DNA of 64,000 nt, taken from Calliphora vicina (taxonomy: Eukaryota > Arthropoda > Insecta > Diptera > Calliphoridae). Below, piece after piece: positions 15,361-26,500 of the stretch. How positions within the stretch are numbered: the first letter of the stretch is position 1; every line of letters starts with the position of its first letter. Under the pieces are notes generated by a model. The model was not told where the DNA came from and did no database searches. It saw only the letters and a program-made list of their open reading frames with translations. The translations under genes were made by a program, and so were the position numbers. The stretch is taken from positions 310,001 through 374,000 of the forward strand of contig NW_027052594.1 in assembly GCF_958450345.1 (NCBI RefSeq), read 5' to 3'.

Positions 15361-18300
15361 TTACTTTTTTAGATCAGATGTGTGATAACGTCCTACATAG
15401 GTACCCTTGAGGTCTTCGATATCATAAAGATTGTTTCCAATTCGATCTCTTATTCTGCATTTAATGAACTTTGGAAAAAACTTCTTGTTAACAGCCTTAA
15501 CCATGTTACTTAAAACATGATTTTTTCTAAAAACTGTTTGTCCCTTTTCAAATTGTATCGGCCTTGTTCTCAAATTGTATGTTTTACTGGCCTTTTGGTG
15601 AGCTATATTCAAGTTCTCTCGTAAGTTACTCCTAACTTTTTGCATTTTGTCGACATTTTCAGAGATGATACAATCTTCACCAGTAAGACAACCAATTTTT
15701 TCTAATATTTTGTAACTAGAGCCATGTTGTACCATATTTTGTCCAAATGTGGCGTAGTATGGTGAACATTTTATAGACGAGTGGTAATCACTTCGTAGGA
15801 TGGACAGGATTTGTGGGATAAATTTGTCCCAATCTCTGTGGTCTTTGTGGCCGTCTAAGAAATGTCTAATTTTGGTTACGATCTCTCTATTTGCCCTCTC
15901 CGACGCATTCGATTGTGGTGCGTAGAAACCTGTCTTAATATGTTCTATTTCATATAATTTAAAAAACTCAGTCATTTCCCTAGAAACGAATTGTTTCCCA
16001 TTATCACTGTGGACAAATCTCGGGACACCAAAAGTTGGGAAAATGTCATTCTGAAAATATGTAATAACGTTAGCAGAAGTTGCAGCTTTTAGCGGTTTCA
16101 GAAAAATAAATTTGGTTAAGTGATCCAAACATATAAAGATCATTGAATTTTTAACTTTCGTATATGGGTAAGGTCCCAAGAAATCGCAATAAAATCGTTC
16201 AAAAGGGCGACTAGTATGGAATTGTTTACCCATTGGAGGCTTGGAAATTTGGTTTGAAGATTTTATTACTTTGCATTTTTCACAATTGTTTACGTACAAC
16301 TTGACGTCATTGACCATTGTTGGCCAGAAATATTTTTGACGTATCCTAGCAAGAGTTTTTGTGAAACCTCCATGACAACATGTAATTGAATCATGAGCAG
16401 ATTGTATTACCTTCTTCGATAATGAATTCGGTATCCACAAACGCCATAAGTTCTCTTCCTCTTCGCTACCTTGTCGAAATTTGACCCGTTTATAAACAAG
16501 GTTATTTGTTAATACAATATCTGACAACTTTTGACTCTCGCTTTCCACTGTTTTTCTAAGTTCCTCATATTCTACATCTTTAAATTCGGGGGCAAAAATA
16601 TCAATTTCAGGGGGTACTTCAAATGAAACAATTTCGTCAACATCCATTCGAGAAAGACAGTCAGGGACAATGTTTAAGGAGCCTTTACGGTGTTCAATCC
16701 GAAAATCATAGCGTTGCAACCTTAGGCTCCATCTAGCCAATCGACCACTTAAGTCCTTTTGGGACATTAACCATTTCAAAGAGGAATGGTCGGTGATTAT
16801 TCGAAATGAAAGGCCCTCAATATATGGTCTAAACCGATTCACACAGACTACAGCTGCCATACACTCCAGCTCTGTCACAGTGTAATTTCGCTGGGATTTA
16901 TTCAGCTTTTGCGAGACAAAAGCTATAGGGTGTTCTTTTCCAAATTCATCAAATTGAAATATAACTCCCCCAACACCAATTTTTGACGCGTCACATTGTA
17001 TAATAAATTCGCGGTCAAAGTTTGGTTGGGCCAACACAGGCGCAGAAGATAAGGCATCTTTTAATTTCTCAAAAGATATTTTTGCTTCTTCTGTGAGTGT
17101 AAATGGCTTACAACTCTTTTTGAGGCAATCTGTAAGAGGACCGGCCAAGTCTGCAAAATTACTGATAAAAGTTCTATACCAATTGGCCATGCCAATGAAT
17201 CGCCTGACCTGTTTTGGCGTCTTTGGTATTGGAAAGTTCCTAATTGAGGATACTTTATCAGGGTCTACTTTCAAAGTTCCATTTCCGACTACGTAGCCTA
17301 AATAACGGATTTCTGTCTGACAGAATTTGCTTTTACTGACGTTTATTGTCAGTTTTGCCATTTTAAGACAGTTTGCAACTTCCTTCAAGAGACTCATATG
17401 AGAGTCAAAATCTGGACTACAGACAAGCAAATCGTCCAAGTATATAAATACGTTCTCTCGCAATCTAGACGGTATAACCTTGTCCATAAGTCTACTCATG
17501 GTTTGAGGACCATTACATAGACCAAATGGCATGTACTTATAATGGTACAAAGGTTTGCCTGGAACTACAAAAGCCGTCTTTTCTTTCGAGGAATTTGTCA
17601 GTCTAATTTGGAGGAATGCGTCTTTGAGATCAATGCCAGTAATGAAAAATGTATCTTTCAACCTGCTCAGTAATCCGTTTATATGGGGAAGCGGATACGA
17701 GTCCTTTTTCGTTACAGCATTGAGCTTACGCGAGTCTATACAGAGACGAACCTTCCCTGGTTTTCTTACCAGTACCACTGGTGAACACCAGGGTGAATTG
17801 GACTCCTCAATTACACCCATACCTAAAAGTCTCTCTATTTCAAGGTAAGCTTCCTCTTGGCGAGGTGGAGATAAGGGGTAATGTTTGCATTTGATGGGAG
17901 CCGCATCACCGGTATCTATGTCATGCTCGAGGAGGTCCGTAGAACCCAATCCAAGCTTTTCGAAGGACGGAAACTCTAGGATAATTTTTTCTAATATAAG
18001 ACTCTGTTCGGGATTTAGGTCATGAAATTTCGACAACTCTTTATTTTCTGAAAATGTTGCCTCTATAGCGGATACTGATGGAATAATTTCTGGGGCAAGT
18101 GCAAATTCTCTCCAAAAATTTATTCCGAAATAAGCTTTTTGACTAAGAGAAGGAACCAGGTAGAATAAAATATTTTTGGTTACATTTTTAAAATTTATGG
18201 GAAGCATACAGTAGCCTATCACCTTTTGTTTAGAACCATTGGCAGTAGATAAAACAGATTGAAATGGTTTATACGATATATTATGTCTTTTTATGAAATC

Positions 18301-18738
18301 TAAGCAGTTATCTCCTAGTACCGAAACATTGGCACCTGAGTCCAATAAACCTATTAAGGTATTGTCAAATATTCTAACTTTTGCAAAGGGACGATCATCA
18401 GAGCCATGTAATATGGTGGATGCCACAAGTTTCCGATAATATTTACGTTTTTTAAAACGATTTCGGCATTGAACTATTTTTTTATATGGATTTCTAAGCA
18501 ATGAATGGGATCCATCATAAATTTTATATTTAATATTTTCTGTTTTAACTACATCATAAAAAGGATCGGTTTGCGTTGTTTTGTTTTCAGTTAAAGTGAC
18601 ATTATATGAAAATTTATTGGAATTTTGTGTTTGGTTTTCTGATACGTAATCATCAAAATCAGTTCCTAGTTTGAACTCGGGGACTGACGGGATGGACGAG
18701 TGTCCCCGGTAGCCACATCGCCCGTTTGTTGGTTTCCC
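15361..18738 (-). CDS. pol: Gypsy-1 Pol: protease, reverse transcriptase, RNase H, integrase
   Basis: Open from the frameshift site at 18738 to the stop at 15361; the pol frame has its previous stop at 18756-18754. Numbered from the codon at 18501: aspartic protease LLDSGA (Asp54); reverse transcriptase TGIDLKDAF (Asp291), MPFGLCN (324-330) and YLDD (354-357); RNase H QCDAS (Asp504), TELE (Glu544), TDHSS (Asp571) and a final Asp614; integrase zinc domain His703, His710, Cys740, Cys743; integrase catalytic Asp773, Asp833 in HSDNGKQF, and Glu868 in NASERANRE. The order RT-RNase H-integrase and the MPFGLCN/YLDD motifs are Ty3/Gypsy. I see no chromodomain. No ATG opens the frame upstream of protease, so expression should depend on -1 frameshifting from gag. 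All catalytic residues are intact. Confidence 0.95.
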   Translation of the reverse strand, partial: GKPTNGRCGYRGHSSIPSVPEFKLGTDFDDYVSENQTQNSNKFSYNVTLTENKTTQTDPFYDVVKTENIKYKIYDGSHSLLRNPYKKIVQCRNRFKKRKYYRKLVASTILHGSDDRPFAKVRIFDNTLIGLLDSGANVSVLGDNCLDFIKRHNISYKPFQSVLSTANGSKQKVIGYCMLPINFKNVTKNILFYLVPSLSQKAYFGINFWREFALAPEIIPSVSAIEATFSENKELSKFHDLNPEQSLILEKIILEFPSFEKLGLGSTDLLEHDIDTGDAAPIKCKHYPLSPPRQEEAYLEIERLLGMGVIEESNSPWCSPVVLVRKPGKVRLCIDSRKLNAVTKKDSYPLPHINGLLSRLKDTFFITGIDLKDAFLQIRLTNSSKEKTAFVVPGKPLYHYKYMPFGLCNGPQTMSRLMDKVIPSRLRENVFIYLDDLLVCSPDFDSHMSLLKEVANCLKMAKLTINVSKSKFCQTEIRYLGYVVGNGTLKVDPDKVSSIRNFPIPKTPKQVRRFIGMANWYRTFISNFADLAGPLTDCLKKSCKPFTLTEEAKISFEKLKDALSSAPVLAQPNFDREFIIQCDASKIGVGGVIFQFDEFGKEHPIAFVSQKLNKSQRNYTVTELECMAAVVCVNRFRPYIEGLSFRIITDHSSLKWLMSQKDLSGRLARWSLRLQRYDFRIEHRKGSLNIVPDCLSRMDVDEIVSFEVPPEIDIFAPEFKDVEYEELRKTVESESQKLSDIVLTNNLVYKRVKFRQGSEEEENLWRLWIPNSLSKKVIQSAHDSITCCHGGFTKTLARIRQKYFWPTMVNDVKLYVNNCEKCKVIKSSNQISKPPMGKQFHTSRPFERFYCDFLGPYPYTKVKNSMIFICLDHLTKFIFLKPLKAATSANVITYFQNDIFPTFGVPRFVHSDNGKQFVSREMTEFFKLYEIEHIKTGFYAPQSNASERANREIVTKIRHFLDGHKDHRDWDKFIPQILSILRSDYHSSIKCSPYYATFGQNMVQHGSSYKILEKIGCLTGEDCIISENVDKMQKVRSNLRENLNIAHQKASKTYNLRTRPIQFEKGQTVFRKNHVLSNMVKAVNKKFFPKFIKCRIRDRIGNNLYDIEDLKGTYVGRYHTSDLKK

Positions 18739-20108
18739 TGGAAAGTATGCCTGTTAGGGCATGAAGGCGTCAAAAATCCTTTTTGCCCACATTTGAAACA
18801 AAAAGGTTTAGTGATTTCTTTTGCACAATAAATGTAAGAGTGTCCTAATGACAGACAGTTCCAACATTTAATATTAGAATAGTCGAATTTAACATTACTC
18901 TTTGAAACTTTAAAAGCATCGAGCTGGGGATCAATTGAGTCAGGGCTAATTAACTCATCATCTTGTGAATCAAGTTCGCTAACGTTTCGACCTGCAGTTT
19001 GTATAACAGTTTTATTGTCGCGAAGAACCTTTTCTGCCTTACGGGCAAGGTCTCTAAAATCATTTAACGATTTAGATTCTGAGCTAAAAAGAAGAAATCT
19101 TAAGTTTGGCTGTATATTCCTTTTTATTATATCTAGCAGTGTATGATCTGGCAATGGGCTTTGTAACCTTAAATTCATAGATACGACAGCACTATGAAAG
19201 TCGTCATAAGTTTCTTTATGCTGTTGTTTACGCAAGGAAATTCGCAAAATAATGTCATGTTCTGACTCAAGATAACCAAATTCCTTGGTTAAAGCGTATC
19301 TTAGAATGGGATAAGTTACTTCTCGGTTTTGCTTCATAAACAGCCAATACCACTGTTCTGCTTTTCCATTGAGAAGTACATGGAAATTGGACAATAGATG
19401 TTCGTCGGAACATCTTGTTCTAGAAACAAGAGTTTCTACTTTAAATAGAAAATCCGATACAGAACCGGTACCGTCATAGGAAATTTTCCATTTTTCGAGT
19501 TTTATATTTAAATCACCATTTGAATAAGATCTGTTAGAATTAGAAGGATGGTTACAATTTAAATTGGGTGTATTAGAATAGGTGGTATTTGTTTGCGTTA
19601 CTGGCCTTCTTTGAGAAGTAGAGTCGTTTGCACTTCCTATTTGCGATATACTATCTCTTATAGAAGACAGCTCTCTTCTAAATTCTTCTCTCGTATTTCG
19701 CATGGTCTGTTCCATCATTGAAATAAGAGTATCAAAAGGAGTTGCAGAATCATTTTCATTGCTTGCCACAATAGGTGGATTACTAACTAATTCTATATTT
19801 GAGAAACTACTAGCGCCTTGTTGTTCCAAAGGAATCAAATTTGGTTGTACAGAAGTATGATTATTGTCCATTATATTGACGTTAGTATTAGAAATTGTAG
19901 GCAAGTTTGTGAAGCTTTGGGCACGAGGTACTTCTTGTGTGCGTTTTGGTGTATTCTTTACAACCGGTGAATGAGCAATACGAGGTCTTGAACTTGTAGG
20001 TGGATCTTGTAATTCTATAGATATATTATTTCTTAAAGAATCGGAACTTCTATTACGACCACGTGAAAATGAGGTACTATTTTGAGCTCCCCGATTTCTT
20101 GTATTCAT
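18666..20108 (-). CDS. gag: Gypsy-1 Gag (480 aa)
   Basis: Structural polyprotein that packages element RNA. It starts at the ATG at 20108; an extra 16 codons upstream are open but have no ATG. The N-terminal ~170 residues are Ser/Asn/Arg-rich and disordered-looking. A retrotransposon-gag capsid-like region follows (SYDGTGSVSDFLFKVETL to about DNKTVIQ). At the C terminus is a perfect CCHC zinc knuckle, CWNCLSLGHSYIYC, then a second knuckle-like repeat, CFKCGQKGFLTPSC, in which Phe replaces the zinc-binding His. The same substitution site is altered (Ile) in Gypsy-2, so it is a lineage trait. Pol overlaps in the -1 frame. No break is visible. Confidence 0.92.
   Translation of the reverse strand: MNTRNRGAQNSTSFSRGRNRSSDSLRNNISIELQDPPTSSRPRIAHSPVVKNTPKRTQEVPRAQSFTNLPTISNTNVNIMDNNHTSVQPNLIPLEQQGASSFSNIELVSNPPIVASNENDSATPFDTLISMMEQTMRNTREEFRRELSSIRDSISQIGSANDSTSQRRPVTQTNTTYSNTPNLNCNHPSNSNRSYSNGDLNIKLEKWKISYDGTGSVSDFLFKVETLVSRTRCSDEHLLSNFHVLLNGKAEQWYWLFMKQNREVTYPILRYALTKEFGYLESEHDIILRISLRKQQHKETYDDFHSAVVSMNLRLQSPLPDHTLLDIIKRNIQPNLRFLLFSSESKSLNDFRDLARKAEKVLRDNKTVIQTAGRNVSELDSQDDELISPDSIDPQLDAFKVSKSNVKFDYSNIKCWNCLSLGHSYIYCAKEITKPFCFKCGQKGFLTPSCPNRHTFQGNQQTGDVATGDTRPSRQSPSSN
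18678..18738 (-). promoter_or_regulatory. -1 ribosomal frameshift signal: GGGAAAC slippery site plus candidate H-type pseudoknot
   Basis: In the gag frame the minus strand reads CAG GGA AAC, so the heptamer G GGA AAC (18738 to 18732) fits X XXY YYZ. After a 6-base spacer comes stem 1, ACGGG-CG-ATG, pairing with CATCCCGT (2-base bulge). The loop between them holds CGGGGAC, which pairs perfectly with GTCCCCG just after stem 1. That is the geometry of an H-type pseudoknot. A -1 slip leads directly into the pol frame, and the gag TAG lies at 18666-18668, beyond the structure. Sequence and pairings are seen; function is inferred. Confidence 0.82.
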
Positions 20109-20732
20109 ATCGAAAAAAAACGGACAAGTATGTATATAATGAGAAAACTCTTTCAAAATTATTTCTTAATATTAAAAAAATTTGTTTATTATTTAGTAAA
20201 AAAAAAAAAAAATATGTAAGCAAAAATATATATATTTTCTTTAAATCGTGTTTTTACTTTTTGGGAATGACAAAAATTTACAAAACATATTTAGAAATCA
20301 AAAGTCTAGGTAGAATTTTAACTCCACGTCGAAATTACTAAAATTTTCTTTATGAAAACAATTAAAAATGCAGATCAGCAACATTCAAAAGTTTAAAATC
20401 ACTTTGCAAAATGGACTTGAAAAGCATTATAAAATAATTTCACATAAACCTTATGCAACAAATTTCGAAATTTTACTTTCAATTATTGGACTCTAAAGTT
20501 AAATGTAAATTTTTCATTATATGGTTATAGAAAATACAATATTTAAGGTTTGTAGCGCAACTAGATTTAGAATTTATAAATTTAATTCAAACAAATCTAG
20601 GACTTATACAAATAAAATAAGTATTTGGTGTTAGAAAAATAAACAAAATTGCTTTTAACCATACTATTAAGAAAATTAAGCAACAATTAATTGCTCAATA
20701 ATTTCTGCGAAGTTTATTTTGGCCTTACGAAG
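20109..20732 (-). other. Gypsy-1 5' leader between primer-binding site and gag
   Basis: About 620 AT-rich bases with no gene. Next to the primer site lies a perfect hairpin GGCCTT-ACG-AAGGCC (20721-20735) overlapping the last three bases of the primer-binding site, possibly part of packaging or primer presentation structure. Confidence 0.7.
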
Positions 20733-20750
20733 GCCCCACGTTGGGCGCCA
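20733..20750 (-). promoter_or_regulatory. Gypsy-1 primer-binding site for tRNA-Lys
   Basis: The minus strand reads TGGCGCCCAACGTGGGGC, complementary to the 18 terminal bases of insect tRNA-Lys (...GTTGGGCGCCA). It sits four bases inside the 5' LTR. Confidence 0.92.
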
Positions 20751-20754
20751 TATA

Positions 20755-23251
20755 TGTTACGCGCCGGCTAGATCTTTGTAGTAATGTCTAAATGTCTAAG
20801 GAAAGATCTCTGAAGAAATATAAGTCAGGAGGCATGTTAGGTCTAATTTCCCAGCTAGCTACTAAGGGATTTGGTTACGTGGTTCTTAACCCAAATTTCT
20901 AGCGCGTTACATATAAAAATCTTCTTTCATGCCAAATTAATAAAACCAAAAGTAGATTAAAATAATGAATTTTTAAAAATTAGAAATAGTTGTTATGAGG
21001 CTTGATGTTCTGCCAAAGGGTACAATTGTTCCCACCCATCTGATGTTCTGTATATCAGACACCTATGACAATCATAATACCCTATAGTTTAAACGGATTG
21101 TCCCTAAATAAAAATCTAGACTGATTAATCTAATTTATATATTGCTAATTCTGTCATTCCCAAAATAATTAAATGCTTATAGATTCATGTTTAAATTCAA
21201 AATATTGACATGTTTATTAAAAGAAAATTAAGAAAAATAAATGTTGATAAAGAAAATTAATAATAATATAATCTAACCATTTGTATATAATTTTAATATT
21301 CACGTATAATTGAATAAAAGAAGAAGAGATTAAAAAGAATAAAACAAAATCATAAACATAGATATATTCAATTTACATTGATTGTAAGTAACACTTTGAG
21401 TTGCATTACTAGACTAAAACATTATGCAAATAAACAAAATTGATGAGAACTAGATTGACTAATGAAACGGACGGAATCGGACTAATAATATCATTAATAA
21501 TAAAGATAATAAAAAAAAAATACTAATGAGAGTAAGAGATAATTATTAATTTTGCATTACTTACAGAATGTTATGTTGTTGTTATTTGTTATTTTGTTTA
21601 AAATTTCATACCATTTCGTTCCGGTGTTGGGCCCAGCAAAGGAATGTGGTGATGATCATGATGACGTTGACAATTTCTATTTTTAGAATAATCTCAATAT
21701 AAATTAATAATTCTTGTTACTCTCTAGTTAAGATACATCAAAAAAAATGCGTAATAAAATAAAATAGGGTTTGCAGTACTTAAAATTAAATATATAGGAT
21801 TTTAGTTATAATTAGAAATATTCATATTTAATTAATGTGGGTAAATTGTAATTATAAAAATTAAATACAAAGCATTTTAATTGTGCTAAATAAGGAAAAA
21901 TATATAAGTTTTAGTATAGGTTGTACATATTGAAAAAAAAGGATTTTACTTAAATAAAATATTTTAATTCATATTCTAAGATTTTAATGTTAATATTTCG
22001 CAAAATTTAGGTTGATAATTATGTATGTATATAAAAGAATAGGTTAATATTTTATGTGATTTTAGATTTTATATCATTTTATATATATATTAGATTTTTA
22101 AGCTAAATTTGTAAGTTTTAAATAATAGTTTAATCCATAATTAATCGTAATATGAAGTATTTAAATTTTAAGTAGTAATTATGTAGTTCATAGTAGTTTT
22201 TTGTTTTTGATAGTTCTAAGTGAAAATATAGGTTTTTAGGTTATTTTTAATTAATAATAGACTTATATAATTAGTATTAGAAATAATTAATTAATTTTAT
22301 ATATATAGTTGAGCGTAGGTTTAGAAAAAGAAATACTTGGTTATGTCAGGGAAAATATTACCAAATGGCGGATGATCACGTTATTAAAAGGGGTCACGTG
22401 TTCCAGAGGCCTAAGGTTTTGGCCAGGTTTATGAAGCCTCTTGCTCTAGATCACGCTGATGATGTTGAAAATCTGGGTTTGTGGTGATTAAGAAAAGCCA
22501 AATTGTATGGTCCAACAATAAAAGATGTCTTACTTTGAAATCACGTTGGCACACTAATCTTGGAAAGGTTTTATATATTTGTCGTCACTTCTATTTCCCA
22601 GTCCTTTTGATGATTTAAACTGGATTTCCTTTAAATTCCGGATTGTGTGCCAAAATTTGGACAATGTACCATAAAAATGGTTAGAATTCCTAAAGCAAAT
22701 CTATTGTTAGGTTTATTTAAATTAGAATTCTAAACCAAATTTTACCTTTTTAATATTCTCAAATGATGAAATTATAAAGTTGTGAAGAATTATGTACAGT
22801 CTTATACACATTTAATTTTAAATAAAATTTTTCGACTTAAACACTTTTTGCTTTATTTTTCTAATTTTAGCGAGTTTATTACCGCACTGTTTTAAATCTT
22901 GATTTCAATTAAACGTTCAAGAAGTTGGATGACAAAATTAGAGTCAAAGTGGAGGAATAATTAGTGTACATCAAAATATACATATAAATTTAACGGGATT
23001 GGCATTCCTCTTGTAGACGATCTCTTTCTCACAATTTATTTATTAGTCTATATGCCAATTACGACGTAATTACCCAAAAAAAATATATGATCTCTCACTA
23101 TAAAAGTTGTATGTATAAAAAAAAATCTCTCATGCTATAAAAAGTAACCTATAGATAAGTATAGGGTTTTCGATAACTGAATTTATTTGATTTAAAAATT
23201 TGTAGGTGTTAAGTTTTATAACAATTTTACCATTAAAAAAAATCCGTAACA
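20755..23251 (-). repeat. Gypsy-1 5' LTR (2,497 bp)
   Basis: The promoter-bearing LTR for minus-strand transcription, nearly identical to 12500-14995. It ends at the target duplication AGCA. I did not identify the transcription start or poly(A) site. Confidence 0.95.
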
Positions 23252-23523
23252 AGCAATCCAAATATAAATATAAATTGCGAATTATATGAAGTCGTAAAAA
23301 ACTTGGGTAATTTTGGGACATTTTTCGAAAAATGTCCGATATACCCGCATTCATATCGGGTACTGATTACGCTAGCTACTTAAGTTATACCTTATTAGAA
23401 AGCTATGTTCTCAAGCAATCCAATTATAAAAACATTTAGCTTCCTAGCTCTTTAGGGGCCTCCAAAATTGCGATTTATATGAAGTCGTTAAAAACTTGGG
23501 TAATTTTGGGACATTTTTCGAAA

Positions 23524-26500
23524 AATTAGGGGCCTCCAAAATTGCGATTTATATGAAGTCGTTAAAAACTTGGGTAATTTTGGGACATTTTTCGAAAAAT
23601 GTCGGGTACTAATTATGCTAGCTACTTAAGTTATAGCTTAGTAGAAAGCTACATTCTCAAGCAATCCAAATATCAAAAAATTTTGCTTCCTAGCTCTTTA
23701 GGGGCCTCCAAAATTGCGAATTATATGAAGTCGTTAAAAACTTGGGTAATTTTGGGACATTTTTCGAAAAATGTCCGATATACCCGCATTTATATCGGGT
23801 ACTAATTATGCTAGCTACTTAAGTTATACCTTATGAGAATGCTACATTCTCAAGCAATCCAGATATCAAAAAATTTAGCTTCCTAGCTCTTTAGGGGCTA
23901 GGAAGCGATTTATATGAATTCGTTTACTTGGATAATTTTGGGACATTTTTCGAAAAATGTCCGATATACCCACATTCATATGGGATACTGATTATCCTAG
24001 CTACTTAAGTTATACCTTATTAGAAAGCTACGTTCTCAAGCAATCCAAATATAAATATAAATTGCGAATTATATGAAGTCGTTAAAAACTTGGGTAATTT
24101 TGGGACATTTTTCGAAAAATGTCCGATATACCCGCATTCATATCGGGTACTGATTACGCTAGCTACTTAAGTTATACCTTATTAGAAAGCTATGTTCTCA
24201 AGCAATCCAAATATAAAAACATTTAGCTTCCTAGCTCTTTAGGGGCCTCCAAAATTGCGATTTATATGAAGTCGTTAAAAACTTGGGTAATTTTGGGACA
24301 TTTTTCGATATACCCGCATTCATATGGGATACTGATTATGCTAGCTACTTAAGTTATACCTTATTAGAAAGTTACGTTCTCAAGCAATCCAAATATAAAA
24401 AAATTTAGCTTCCTAGCTCTTTAGGGGCCTCCAAAATTGCGATTTATATGAAGTCGTTAAAAACTTGGGTAATTTTGGGACATTTTTCGAAAAATGTCCG
24501 ATATACCCGCATTCATATCGGGTACTGATTACGCTAGCTACTTAAGTTATACCTTATTAGAAAGCTATGTTCTCAAGCAATCCAAATATAAAAACATTTA
24601 GCTTCCTAGCTCTTTAGGGGCCTCCAAAATTGCGATTTATATGAAGTCGTTAAAGACTTGGGTAATTTTGGGACATTTTTCGAAAAATATCGAGTACTAA
24701 TTATGCTAGCTACTTAAGTTATAGCTTAGTAGAAAGCTACATTCTCAAGCAATCCAAATATCAAAAAATTTTGCTTCCTAGCTCTTTAGGGGCCTCCAAA
24801 ATTGCGAATTATATGAAGTCGTTAAAAACTTGGGTAATTTTGGGACATTTTTCGAAAAATGTCCGATATACCCGCATTTATATCGGGTACTAATTATGCT
24901 AGCTACTTAACTTATACCTTATGAGAATGCTACATTCTCAAGCAATCCAGATATTAAAAAATTTAGCTTCCTAGCTTTTTAGGGGCTAGGAAGCGATTTA
25001 TATGAATTCGTTTACTTGGGTAATTTTGGGACATTTTTCGAAAAATGTCCGATATACCCACATTCATATGGGATACTGATTATGCTAGCTACTTAAGTTA
25101 TACCTTATTAGAAAGCTACGTTCTCAAGCAATCCAAATATAAATATAAATTGCGAATTATATGAAGTCGTTAAAAACTTGGGTAATTTTTAGACATTTTT
25201 CGAAAAATGTCCGATATACCCGCATTCATATCGGGTACTGATTACGCTAGCTACTTAAGTTATACCTTATTAGAAAGCTATGTTCTCAAGCAATCCAAAT
25301 ATAGAAACATTTAGCTTCCTAGCTCTTTAGGGGCCTCCAAAATTGCGATTTATATGAAGTCGTTAAAAACTTGGGTAATTTTGGGACATTTTTCGAAAAA
25401 TGTCGGGTACTAATTATGCTAGCTACTTAAGTTATAGCTTAGTAGAAAGCTACATTCTCAAGCAATCCAAATATCAAAAAATTTTGCTTCCTAGCTCTTT
25501 AGGGGCCTCCAAAATTGCGAATTATATGAAGTCGTTAAAAACTTGGGTAATTTTGGGACATTTTTCGAAAAATGTCCGATATACCCGCATTTATATCGGG
25601 TACTAATTATGCTAGCTACTTAAGTTATACCTTATGAGAATGCTACATTCTCAAGCAATCCAGATATCAAAAAATTTAGCTTCCTAGCTCTTTAGGGGCT
25701 AGGAAGCGATTTATATGAATTCGTTTACTTGGGTAATTTTGGGACATTTTTCGAAAAATGTCCGATATACCCACATTCATATGGGATACTGATTATCCTA
25801 GCTACTTAAGTTATACCTTATTAGAAAGCTACGTTCTCAAGCAATCCAAATATAAATATAAATTGCGAATTATATGAAGTCGTTAAAAACTTGGGTAATT
25901 TTGGGACATTTTTCGAAAAATGTCCGATATACCCGCATTCATATCGGGTACTGATTACGCTAGCTACTTAAGTTATACCTTATTAGAAAGCTATGTTCTC
26001 AAGCAATCCAAATATAAAAACATTTAGCTTCCTAGCTCTTTAGGGGCCTCCAAAATTGCGATTTATATGAAGTCGTTAAAAACTTGGGTAATTTTGGGAC
26101 ATTTTTCGAAAAATGTCGGGTACTAATTATGCTAGCTACTTAAGTTATAGCTTAGTAGAAAGCTACATTCTCAAGCAATCCAAATATCGAAAAATTTAGC
26201 TTCCTAGCTCTTTAGGGGCCTCCAAAATTGCGATTTATATGAAGTCGTTAAAAACTTGGGTAATTTTGGGACATTTTTCGAAAAATGTCCGATATACCCG
26301 CATTCATATCGGGTACTGATTACGCTAGCTACTTAAGTTATACCTTATTAGCTATGTTCTCAAGCAATCCAAATATAAAAACATTTTGCTTCCTAGCTCT
26401 TTAGGGGCCTCCAAAATTGCGAATTATATGAAGTCGTTAAAAACTTGGGTAATTTTGGGACATTTTTGGAAAAATGTCCGATATACCCGCATTCATATCG

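Larger units (their letters stand above)
12500..23251 (-). mobile_element. Gypsy-1: complete Ty3/Gypsy LTR retrotransposon, Osvaldo/Ulysses-like, ~10.75 kb
   Basis: LTRs at 12500-14995 and 20755-23251, ends TGTTAC/GTAACA, and a perfect target duplication AGCA (12496-12499 and 23252-23255). The element reads on the minus strand: 5' LTR, tRNA-Lys primer site, gag, pol by -1 frameshift, short 3' internal region, 3' LTR. There is no env. LTR differences I see are one substitution (T13163 against A21418) and one A-run length change (9 against 10), so the insertion is very recent. Unusually long LTRs, a tRNA-Lys primer site and a 4-bp duplication together recall the Osvaldo/Ulysses lineage; that placement is inference. 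Both coding regions are open, so it may be competent. Confidence 0.95.

Noticed and set aside
20063..20341. 92-codon plus-strand frame over the Gypsy-1 leader
   Set aside because: Antisense to the gag start and leader, homopolymer-rich, and without any recognisable feature.
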